Source of the DNA: an uncultured Prevotellaceae bacterium
Lineage (GTDB): Bacteria; Bacteroidota; Bacteroidia; Bacteroidales; Bacteroidaceae
Assembly (NCBI GenBank): GCA_900320845.1
Contig: ONTS01000002.1
Coordinates: 40,949 to 104,948 of the forward strand
Reading direction: 5' to 3'
Length of the DNA stretch: 64,000 bases
The notes beneath the pieces were generated by a model. That model did no database searches, had not been told where the DNA came from, and saw only the letters and a list, made by a program, of their open reading frames with translations. Positions 55,597-62,176 of the stretch are shown one piece after another. Position 1 is the first letter of the stretch; every line of letters starts with the position of its first letter. A program made the translations under genes and the position numbers.

Positions 55597-56913
55597 ATGC
55601 TCTTTTCCCAACTACATCTCAACCAGCATCTTCTCGACGCCCTCGACGACATGCACTTCGCCACCTGTACACCGATACAGGAACGTTGTATCCCTGCCAT
55701 CATGGACGGACACGACGTGCTTGGTATTGCACAGACAGGAACGGGAAAGACCGCAGCCTACCTGCTGCCCATACTGAACCTACTGGACGACTATGCCTTC
55801 CCCAACGAGGCTATCAACTGTCTCATCATGAGTCCTACCCGCGAACTGGCACAACAGATAGACCAAGCCATGCAAGGCTTCTCCTTCTACCTAGACGACA
55901 TTGGCAGTCTGCCCATCTATGGTGGTAACGACGGAGCGCGTTTCGAGCAGGAGAAACGCAGTCTAAGGATGGGAGCCGACATCATCATCGCTACACCGGG
56001 ACGCTTCCTCAGTCATGTGAAGATGGGCAACGTAGACCTCTCGCAGACCTCCTTTTTTGTGCTCGACGAAGCCGACCGCATGCTCGACATGGGATTCAGT
56101 GGCGACATTCTCAACATTGCTAAACTATTGCCGCCCACCTGTCAGACAATCATGTTCTCGGCAACTATGCCTCGCGACATCGAACAACTGGCAAAGACAC
56201 TCCTTCACAACCCCGTAGAAGTGAAGATTGCCCCCTCGCGCCCTGCTGAGAACATTATGCAGGCAGCCTATGTATGCCACGAGAACCAGAAGATGGGCAT
56301 TATTCGCCACCTGTTCAGCACTGACCAACTGCAACGTGTCATACTCTTTGCCGGCTCAAAGCTGAAGGTAAAGGAGGTGGCGCGCACACTGCGACAGATG
56401 CACATCAACTGCACGGAGATGCACTCAGACCTCTCACAGCCCGAGCGCGACAAGGCAATGCTCAGCTTTAAGGCAGGAAAGACCGATGTATTGGTGGCTA
56501 CCGACATCGTGGCACGCGGCATTGACATCGACGACATTGCCATCGTCATCAACTACGACGTGCCAAACGACCCTGAAGACTATGTACACCGCGTGGGCAG
56601 AACGGCACGCGCTAGCCGGCATGGAAAAGCTCTCACCTTCGTAAGAGGAAAGGAAATTGACGACTTCATGGCGATAGAACGTTTCCTTCAACGCGAGGTG
56701 ACCAAACTGCCGTTACCCGACGGACTAGGCGAAGCACCACCCTATGTGTCTGCAAAAGGCAGAAACCGCAGACATTCTGCCAAAAAACCAGGCAACAACC
56801 GGGCTGAAAATAGACAACGAAGAAATAGAAACGATAAAAAGGCATCAGCCAAAAACAACAACGAAAAACAGCGAAATTATAACCGTAGAAAAAAATCGGA
56901 TAACAATCACTGA
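55597..56913 (+). CDS. DEAD-box RNA helicase, RhlE-like
   Basis: 438 residues. The full set of motifs is visible: Q-motif TCTPIQERCIPAI, I AQTGTGKTAAYLLP, Ia PTRELAQQ, II DEADRMLDMGF, III SATMP, IV VILFAGSK, V DIVARGIDID and VI HRVGRTARA. The last 60 residues are a basic Asn/Lys/Arg-rich tail (RNRRHSAKKPGNNRAENRQR), common in RhlE-type proteins and likely to bind RNA nonspecifically. Cytoplasmic, acting in ribosome assembly or RNA decay. The rpoD promoter begins 16 bp after the stop. Confidence 0.92.
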   Translation: MLFSQLHLNQHLLDALDDMHFATCTPIQERCIPAIMDGHDVLGIAQTGTGKTAAYLLPILNLLDDYAFPNEAINCLIMSPTRELAQQIDQAMQGFSFYLDDIGSLPIYGGNDGARFEQEKRSLRMGADIIIATPGRFLSHVKMGNVDLSQTSFFVLDEADRMLDMGFSGDILNIAKLLPPTCQTIMFSATMPRDIEQLAKTLLHNPVEVKIAPSRPAENIMQAAYVCHENQKMGIIRHLFSTDQLQRVILFAGSKLKVKEVARTLRQMHINCTEMHSDLSQPERDKAMLSFKAGKTDVLVATDIVARGIDIDDIAIVINYDVPNDPEDYVHRVGRTARASRHGKALTFVRGKEIDDFMAIERFLQREVTKLPLPDGLGEAPPYVSAKGRNRRHSAKKPGNNRAENRQRRNRNDKKASAKNNNEKQRNYNRRKKSDNNH

Positions 56914-56929
56914 ATTCTATCTTTTACAC

Positions 56930-56937
56930 TAACTTTG
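56930..56937 (+). promoter_or_regulatory. Bacteroidetes -7 promoter element (TAACTTTG) for rpoD
   Basis: TAACTTTG lies 67 bp before the rpoD ATG. Confidence 0.7.
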
Positions 56938-57004
56938 CATCGCCAAAATGGGGTGCTTCATATACTCCACTGACAGTCAACCATTTTAAGTTCTTAAGGG
57001 AAAC

Positions 57005-57877
57005 ATGAGACAACTCAAAATCCAAAAAAGCATTACCAACCGTTCCAGTGAGGCCTTAGACAAATATCTTGTCGAAATAGGCAGAGCGCCGCTCATCACC
57101 ATCGAAGAAGAGATTGAGCTGGCACAGAAAATCAAAAAGGGCGGAGTGGAAGGAGAGAGAGCAAAGAACAAGTTGGTAACCTCCAACCTTCGCTTTGTTG
57201 TCTCAGTGGCAAAACAATACCAGCACCAAGGTCTCACACTCACCGACCTCATCAACGAGGGAAACATCGGACTCATCAAAGCTGCTGAAAAGTTTGACGA
57301 GACTCGAGGTTTCAAATTCATCTCTTATGCCGTTTGGTGGATACGCCAGAGCATCCTCCAAGCTATTGCTGAGCAGAGCCGCATCGTGCGTCTGCCGCTC
57401 AACCAGGTAGGCTCGCTCAACAAGATCAATCATGAGATCAACAAGTTTGAGCAACTCAACCAACGCCATCCCTCGGTGAGCGAAATCAGCGAAGCTACTA
57501 ACATCGATGAGGAGAAGATTGGTCAAAGCCTTATGGCAGACGGACACCATGTCAGCATCGACGCACCGTTCCAAGACGGCGAAGAAAACTGCATGCTCGA
57601 CGTGATGCCCAGCGGCGACGACAGCCGTACCGACCGCGAGGTTGACCACGAGTCCATGGCACTCGAGCTCGACACCGTGCTCAGCCGTGTACTCAAAGAG
57701 CGTGAGATAACCATCATCAAGGAATGTTTTGGCATAGGTACACCCGAGAAAGGACTCGAAGAGATTGGAGACCAACTCGGACTCACACGCGAACGTGTTC
57801 GACAGATACGCGAAAAGAGTATCGCTAAGCTGCGCGACAGCGGCAACGCATCTATTCTCAAGAAATACCTGGGATAA
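57005..57877 (+). CDS. rpoD: Primary RNA polymerase sigma factor (Bacteroidetes RpoD type)
   Basis: 290 residues, the short Bacteroidetes form without the large N-terminal region 1.1 of proteobacterial RpoD. Region 1.2 is DKYLVEIGRAPLITIEEE; region 2 holds DLINEGNIGLIKAAEKFDE and GFKFISYAVWWIRQSILQA; regions 3 and 4 include LGLTRERVRQIREKSIAKLR. This sigma recognises the TTTG / TAnnTTTG promoters seen throughout the window. Monocistronic, with its own -7 element at 56930. Confidence 0.96.
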   Translation: MRQLKIQKSITNRSSEALDKYLVEIGRAPLITIEEEIELAQKIKKGGVEGERAKNKLVTSNLRFVVSVAKQYQHQGLTLTDLINEGNIGLIKAAEKFDETRGFKFISYAVWWIRQSILQAIAEQSRIVRLPLNQVGSLNKINHEINKFEQLNQRHPSVSEISEATNIDEEKIGQSLMADGHHVSIDAPFQDGEENCMLDVMPSGDDSRTDREVDHESMALELDTVLSRVLKEREITIIKECFGIGTPEKGLEEIGDQLGLTRERVRQIREKSIAKLRDSGNASILKKYLG

Positions 57878-57998
57878 ACACTCACACAAGCCAACGATAC
57901 ACCGATATTAAAAAGTAACTATTCACAACAGCGCTGCAGCCAGCCACAACATACCTAGACTGATGCAACACTGCCCAATAAATTTCAAATTAACTGAT

Positions 57999-58952
57999 AT
58001 GAAGAATATTCTGGTCATAGGTTCTACAGGACAAATTGGTTCGGAACTGACAATGGAATTGCGTCATCGTTATGGCAACGATCACGTTGTAGCCGGTTAC
58101 ATCACAGGTGCAGAGCCTAAGGGCGAGCTGCTCGAGAGCGGTCCCTCAGCCATCGCCGATGTTATGAACGGCGAAATGATTGCCGAGGTTGTGAAGAAGC
58201 ACAACATCGACACCATCTACAACCTCGCAGCCCTGCTCAGCGTTGTTGCCGAGTCCAAGCCCCGTTTAGCATGGAAAATCGGTATCGACGGTCTGTGGAA
58301 CATCCTCGACGTAGCAAAAGAGAACAACTGTGCCGTGTTTACACCGAGCAGTATCGGCTCCTTCGGTCTCAACACACCGCATATGAACACACCGCAGGAC
58401 ACCGTACAGCGCCCACGCACCATATATGGCGTGTCAAAGGTTACCACAGAGCTATTGTCCAACTATTATTTTCATAAGTATGGCGTTGACACACGCTCGG
58501 TACGCTTTCCCGGTATCATCTCATACGTGACACCTCCGGGCGGAGGCACTACCGACTACGCCGTCGACATATACTACTATGCCGTACGCGGGGAGAAGTT
58601 CATCTGCCCCATCAAGGAAGGAACACTGATGGATATGATGTACATGCCCGACGCCCTCAACGCTGCTATCACGCTAATGGAAGCCAATCCTGACCGCTTG
58701 GTACATCATAACGGATTCAACGTAGCTGCCATGAGTTTCGCACCCGAGACTATTTACGCCGCCATCAAGAAACAGAAACCCGACTTCCAGATGGAATACG
58801 ACGTCGACCCGCTCAAGCAGAGCATAGCAGAAAGCTGGCCCGACAAGATGGACGACAGCTGCGCAAGACAGGAATGGGACTGGGCACCGAAATACGACCT
58901 CGACAGCATGACAACAGACATGCTCGACAAGCTCAGCAAGAAACTCTTATAA
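57999..58952 (+). CDS. L-threonine 3-dehydrogenase, SDR type
   Basis: 317 residues from the ATG at 57999 (MKNILVIGSTGQIGSE), with the NAD-binding GSTGQIG (residues 8-14) and the catalytic Y143-x-x-x-K147 in YGVSK. The substrate region SVRFPGIISYVTPPGGGTTD, the DMMYMPDALNAAI helix and FNVAAMSFAPE match the short-chain threonine dehydrogenases rather than sugar epimerases. The product, 2-amino-3-ketobutyrate, is normally cleaved to glycine by KBL, which is not seen here. A very long hairpin follows at 58955. Confidence 0.88.
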   Translation: MKNILVIGSTGQIGSELTMELRHRYGNDHVVAGYITGAEPKGELLESGPSAIADVMNGEMIAEVVKKHNIDTIYNLAALLSVVAESKPRLAWKIGIDGLWNILDVAKENNCAVFTPSSIGSFGLNTPHMNTPQDTVQRPRTIYGVSKVTTELLSNYYFHKYGVDTRSVRFPGIISYVTPPGGGTTDYAVDIYYYAVRGEKFICPIKEGTLMDMMYMPDALNAAITLMEANPDRLVHHNGFNVAAMSFAPETIYAAIKKQKPDFQMEYDVDPLKQSIAESWPDKMDDSCARQEWDWAPKYDLDSMTTDMLDKLSKKLL

Positions 58953-58954
58953 GA

Positions 58955-58998
58955 CCTATAACAACAGCCTTCGGAAATCCGAAGGCTGTTGTTATAGG
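58955..58998 (+). terminator. Long perfect hairpin after threonine dehydrogenase
   Basis: Two 21-base arms (58955-58975 and 58978-58998) are perfectly complementary with only two bases between them. No T-run follows on either side, so it is an unusual terminator or mRNA 3' stabiliser. It starts 3 bp after the stop codon. Confidence 0.6.
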
Positions 58999-59104
58999 AT
59001 AGCTAACGAGCGGGAGAGGGTTGGAACAGCCGCAGGAGATATTCAGAGTATTCTGAAAAACCTGCTGTATCTTTCAGACCTTTCTTTCAGCGAAATCGCC
59101 ATCA

Positions 59105-59141
59105 TAAAAAAGTTCCCGTGTCTTTCACGACAGGGGAACCT
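59105..59141 (-). terminator. Terminator of the DGR operon
   Basis: An 11-bp stem with one mismatch (59112-59122 with 59129-59139) and a 6-nt loop is followed on the minus strand by six T (59111-59106). It lies 65 bp after the reverse-transcriptase stop. Confidence 0.85.
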
Positions 59142-59206
59142 TCACAGTATAAATAACAAATAATGAATAATGAATATAATGAATGACTTTATTTCAAGTG
59201 TCTTCT

Positions 59207-60484
59207 TCATCCCGCCTTGCGGTGGTAGAATGTTTCGTGCACTCTGTTGTCAGCAGCATTGTCCATGAAGTCGGCGAGGCGATACGACGGGTTGTCTGAC
59301 ACCTTCTTCATGTTGCCGCACACAAGCAGCAACGCCGGTTCCGAATGAAACAGTGCATGGCACACCCTGAGCCGCAGGCGGAGCGAGGCACTGTGCCATA
59401 TCATGCCGAGGTAGGAGTTCAGCCGCGCACGGTCGTGACGTATTATCGTCAGGAAAGGATGTCGCAGTGCGTCGACGAGGTAGTCGTTCACTGCCATGCG
59501 CATGTTGTGCGCCACTCTCCTGCCGGGCAGCAACACTCCTCTGCGCAGATGCATGCCCAGCACATTGATGCCGTAGGTGACAGGCTGCAGGATGCGTTTG
59601 TGCGGATGCAGCACCAGTCCGTACGACACATGCAGGAAACGCTCCACATCGCGTATCAGCCATGCCAGTGTCCGGCGGCTGCGACCCACCACCATCATGT
59701 CGTCGACGTAGCGGCCGTACCACCGTTGGCGGCAGCGGCGTTTCATCCAGTGGTCGAAACGGGTGAGGTACACATTGCTGAACAGCTGCGAGGTGAGGTT
59801 GCCTATGGGCAGTCCGCATCCTTCGCGTGCCGTGAACAGGCTCTTGTCCTTGGGCAGGTCGTCCCACTCATGGCGGTTGCCTTTCACCAGACAGCCCACG
59901 GTGGGGTCGTTCATCACGATGACTGCCATCAGGCGTTTCACCATGTCGTAGTCTATGCACTCTACCCAGTGTCTGCCCTCGGCGTCGCAGCGGCGCTGTG
60001 CGTAGCGGTCGAGGGTGGCGTTGAGGATGCCGAGCAGCTGACGGCGGTCGATGCTCATGAAGTAGCCGCGTATGTCTATCTTCAGAATGTATGCCTTGCG
60101 TGTGAAGTTGTGCGAGCAGCTGCGCATGTGGTGCAGCGTGCGTCGTATGCCGTAGAGCGTGCCTTTGCCCTTGCGGCAAGAGTAGCAGTCCTCTATGAAC
60201 GTGCGCTCGAACATCGGTGAAAGGTAGTTGTACAGCAGGTGGTGCACCACACGGTCGCGGAAGTCGGCGGCAAACACCTCGCGCTTCACGGGCTTCGTCA
60301 CGATGAAGCACACGGAGCGTCCGGGCTTGTAGCTGCCGGTCTCTATCGCCTCTGTCAGTGCCACAAGGTTAGCCTCAAGGTTCATCTCGAAGCGCAGCTG
60401 GCTGGCGGTGTTGCGCTTGTGCCGCCGCGCATCGTAGTAAGCCTGGAACACGTCGGCAAGGAGTTGTTCGTGCGTGATGTGCAT
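59207..60484 (-). CDS. DGR reverse transcriptase
   Basis: 425 residues from the ATG at 60484 (MHITHEQLLADVFQAYYDA). The frame is open farther upstream, but there it runs through the template repeat, so that part is not expected to be protein. RT motifs: KIDIRGYFMSIDRRQLLGIL (first catalytic Asp region), GLPIGNLTSQLFSNVYL with the S232-Q233 pair that marks diversity-generating retroelement RTs (instead of SP), and Y259-V-D-D262 in YGRYVDDMMVVGRS. There is no maturase or endonuclease domain, which separates it from group II intron RTs. With Avd it should copy TR RNA with adenine infidelity and transfer the cDNA to VR. Last gene of the operon; a terminator follows at 59105. Confidence 0.95.
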   Translation of the reverse strand: MHITHEQLLADVFQAYYDARRHKRNTASQLRFEMNLEANLVALTEAIETGSYKPGRSVCFIVTKPVKREVFAADFRDRVVHHLLYNYLSPMFERTFIEDCYSCRKGKGTLYGIRRTLHHMRSCSHNFTRKAYILKIDIRGYFMSIDRRQLLGILNATLDRYAQRRCDAEGRHWVECIDYDMVKRLMAVIVMNDPTVGCLVKGNRHEWDDLPKDKSLFTAREGCGLPIGNLTSQLFSNVYLTRFDHWMKRRCRQRWYGRYVDDMMVVGRSRRTLAWLIRDVERFLHVSYGLVLHPHKRILQPVTYGINVLGMHLRRGVLLPGRRVAHNMRMAVNDYLVDALRHPFLTIIRHDRARLNSYLGMIWHSASLRLRLRVCHALFHSEPALLLVCGNMKKVSDNPSYRLADFMDNAADNRVHETFYHRKAG

Positions 60485-60544
60485 GGATGCTGTGTGTAGT
60501 TGTTGTCTTTCTATGACCTTCTCTGTCAGTTTTCGGGGCTGCCT

Positions 60545-60749
60545 GAACCACTGGGCTCCGCCTGTGCGGGAGCCGGCTACGTAACCGTTGTTGCGGTTGT
60601 TGTTGTTCACGTTCACTTCACCACTGTTGAAGTTCAGGTTGTAGGCGTTGTCTGCGTTGCCGGGGTTCGGCGACGACGACCAGTAGTTGCCGTTCGTACC
60701 TACGTTGTTCAACGTACCATTGTTGTAGTTGCCCAGGGCGGGCAGGAAG
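60545..60749 (-). repeat. DGR template repeat (TR)
   Basis: 205 bp on the minus strand, matching VR (62183-62390) from CTTCCTGCCCGCCCTGGGC to GCCCAGTGGTTC. It contains 20 Asn codons, 19 of them AAC, in the frame used by the target gene. Every substitution relative to VR is at a TR adenine (about 23 positions). It lacks the CAGTAA present just after VR, and homology resumes with AGGCAGCCCCG in both copies. A GC-rich inverted element (ggctcc with ggagcc) lies near the 3' end in both TR and VR. Confidence 0.95.
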
Positions 60750-60818
60750 CCAAGGTGAGGAAGCGGCTGTTATGGATGAAACACGGAAACGGAATGGGAT
60801 TTACTGTTTGACGATTTA

Positions 60819-60878
60819 CGATTTACTATTTATTTACGACTTACTGTCTATTTTCGATTTACTGTCTATTTACGATTT
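60819..60878. repeat. 18-bp AT-rich tandem repeat
   Basis: Three full copies and a third of a fourth with a period of 18 bp: cgatttactatttattta (60819), cgacttactgtctatttt (60837), cgatttactgtctattta (60855), then cgattt. It lies between avd and TR. Confidence 0.8.
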
Positions 60879-60932
60879 CGTTTTTTTTACCGTCAACAGC
60901 CGGCATAACGTTTCCGCGGACTGGGATATTCG

Positions 60933-60976
60933 ACCGTCGGGCGCATCTGTCGCGACAGATGGGAGTGCACGACGGT
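60933..60976. repeat. Nested palindrome just downstream of avd
   Basis: The perfect palindrome CATCTGTCGCGACAGATG (60944-60961) is flanked by an outer inverted pair, accgtcg (60933-60939) and cgacggt (60970-60976). It lies 9 bp beyond the avd stop, in the region expected to be part of the TR-containing RNA. Confidence 0.75.
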
Positions 60977-60984
60977 AAGCCGCT

Positions 60985-61389
60985 TTAAACTGATTCTCCA
61001 CTCTCGGCAGGTCGGTCGTCTGAACCGGCGCTGCCGACTCCGGGAAGAAGAGTCTTTCGGTGCCAGGCAGACAGCTGACGGGAGAGGTTCTCCACGCGCT
61101 CTGCCTGCAAGGCGAATTGCTTCAGCGAGATGACCTTTAAGTCATGGAGCATACGTATATATAGTTTTACTTTCACCAATCGACGGCGCGCCTCGGCAAG
61201 TACCTCCGACCTGCCCTCCTGCGAACTGTTGGCGCGGTAGATACACACCAGTATCTCCATCAGCTCGCCCTGCAGCTTCTCGCCCAGCGTGTAGCGGTAC
61301 TCGCGGGCGAAGTTCACTGCCTGACGACAGGTCTCCAACAGCAGGTCGTAGCCTGCCTTGTACACGGGAAGGTTTTCGTAGAGTGCCAT
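60985..61389 (-). CDS. avd: DGR accessory variability determinant (Avd), four-helix bundle
   Basis: 134 residues, mostly helical and basic. The opening LPVYKAGYDLLLETCRQAVN and the phrases YTLGEKLQGELMEILVCIYR and RRRLVKVKLYIRMLHDLKVI are those of the Avd / 23S-rRNA-intervening-sequence four-helix-bundle family. In DGRs, Avd binds the RT and the structured TR RNA as a basic pentamer and is needed for mutagenic copying. It starts 6 bp after the MutS-like gene stop and precedes the repeat-bearing spacer and TR. Confidence 0.9.
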   Translation of the reverse strand: MALYENLPVYKAGYDLLLETCRQAVNFAREYRYTLGEKLQGELMEILVCIYRANSSQEGRSEVLAEARRRLVKVKLYIRMLHDLKVISLKQFALQAERVENLSRQLSAWHRKTLLPGVGSAGSDDRPAESGESV

Positions 61390-61395
61390 AGGCGG

Positions 61396-61968
61396 TCAGC
61401 TGTCCAAGAGTTTTTTGAGCCGGTTCACCAGCAGCATACATTCCAAGGGTGTCTGGTTCACGATGTCGAAGTGCCGCAGGCGGGCAAGTATCTCTTTCGT
61501 TGCAAGCGGGTAGTGTCCGCCGCTGCGTGCGGCATAAGGCAGGGTCTGACCCGCTGCGCCGGCCTGCACGGTTGTGCCCGCGTCAGTCTCCGCCGCAGGC
61601 GAGGCGGGGGCGGAGGCTTTCTCCTTGTCGCGCGATTCCTTCTCTGCCTTGGCGCGTTCGATGAACTGCGCCACCTCCTCGTCGGTTGCCGTGCAGGACG
61701 TCGTCACCTGATAGCCGCTCGCCTCGGTCGTCAGCTCGGTCTCGCCGAACAGCGTCGGCAACGACTTCTGGGGAAAACCCACGCTGCCGAAGCCCTGGTT
61801 GAGCTCCGTGCTGAAACGGTAGTTCAGCTTATAGCTCACCTTGCAGTGACGCAACAGCAACAGCGCCGAGCGGTTGAAGGCTTCAAGGAAAATGCCGCTG
61901 CGGTGGAGGTGAATGACGTTGGCAGGGCTGTCGGACTCTATTTCAAGGACACGTTTCAGGGTGGTCAT
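61396..61968 (-). CDS. MutS-like (MSL) DGR accessory protein
   Basis: 190 residues. The N-terminal 80 residues resemble the MutS mismatch-recognition domain (SGIFLEAFNRSALLLLRHC, VSYKLNYRF, GFGSVGFPQKSL). After an Ala/Glu/Lys-rich linker (about 95-150) the end, EILARLRHFDIVNQTPLECM followed by LLVNRLKKLLDS, resembles the extreme C-terminus of MutS (D-x-x-x-T-P-L-E-A-x-x-x-L-x-x-L-K). The clamp, connector and ATPase parts are absent. I recall MutS-like accessory proteins being reported in DGR surveys; the role is unproven. Perhaps it binds TR/VR heteroduplex or blocks host mismatch repair (inference). It sits between the target and avd genes. Confidence 0.75.
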   Translation of the reverse strand: MTTLKRVLEIESDSPANVIHLHRSGIFLEAFNRSALLLLRHCKVSYKLNYRFSTELNQGFGSVGFPQKSLPTLFGETELTTEASGYQVTTSCTATDEEVAQFIERAKAEKESRDKEKASAPASPAAETDAGTTVQAGAAGQTLPYAARSGGHYPLATKEILARLRHFDIVNQTPLECMLLVNRLKKLLDS

Positions 61969-62016
61969 CGCAATGGGTGATTACATCGGAGAATGATGCA
62001 GCAGAGGAGGCGCTAC

Positions 62017-62053
62017 ATCCTTTTCCCGACCCGTCGAGGGTCGGAAAAAGGAT
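62017..62053. repeat. Hairpin 1 downstream of VR
   Basis: Two 16-base arms (62017-62032 and 62038-62053) pair with one mismatch around a 5-nt loop (gtcga). The near arm is about 130 bp beyond the VR end. There is no T-run on the minus strand, so it is not a normal terminator. Confidence 0.8.
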
Positions 62054-62068
62054 AAGGAACCGACCGCG

Positions 62069-62124
62069 GTTTTTTCTCCGCCATGATGCCCGCCTGCGGC
62101 AGGGCAAAACGGCGGAGAAAAAAC
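62069..62124. repeat. Hairpin 2 downstream of VR
   Basis: A perfect 14-bp outer stem, gttttttctccgcc (62069-62082) with its complement (62111-62124), holds an inner stem (tgccc-gcc with ggc-a-gggca) around tgc. It ends about 50 bp from the target stop codon and lacks a terminator-style T-run on the minus strand. Confidence 0.8.
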
Positions 62125-62176
62125 AAAGAGACTAAGAGATAAAGAAGCATATACGCTTCGCTTTACGGGGCTGCCT

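Noticed and set aside
59207-60484. Group II intron or retron reverse transcriptase
   Set aside because: No maturase or endonuclease domain, SQ in place of SP, and a matching TR/VR pair with an Avd gene.
60485-60712. N-terminal extension of the reverse transcriptase (501-residue version)
   Set aside because: The extra 76 codons are the template repeat and adjoining trailer; the RT domain begins near the ATG at 60484.
59345-60811. Long plus-strand frames antisense to the RT and TR
   Set aside because: They mirror the high-GC codon pattern of the RT gene and the repeat; no protein family or signal is visible.
60819-60878. CRISPR array
   Set aside because: The units are contiguous 18-mers without unique spacers, and no cas gene is present.
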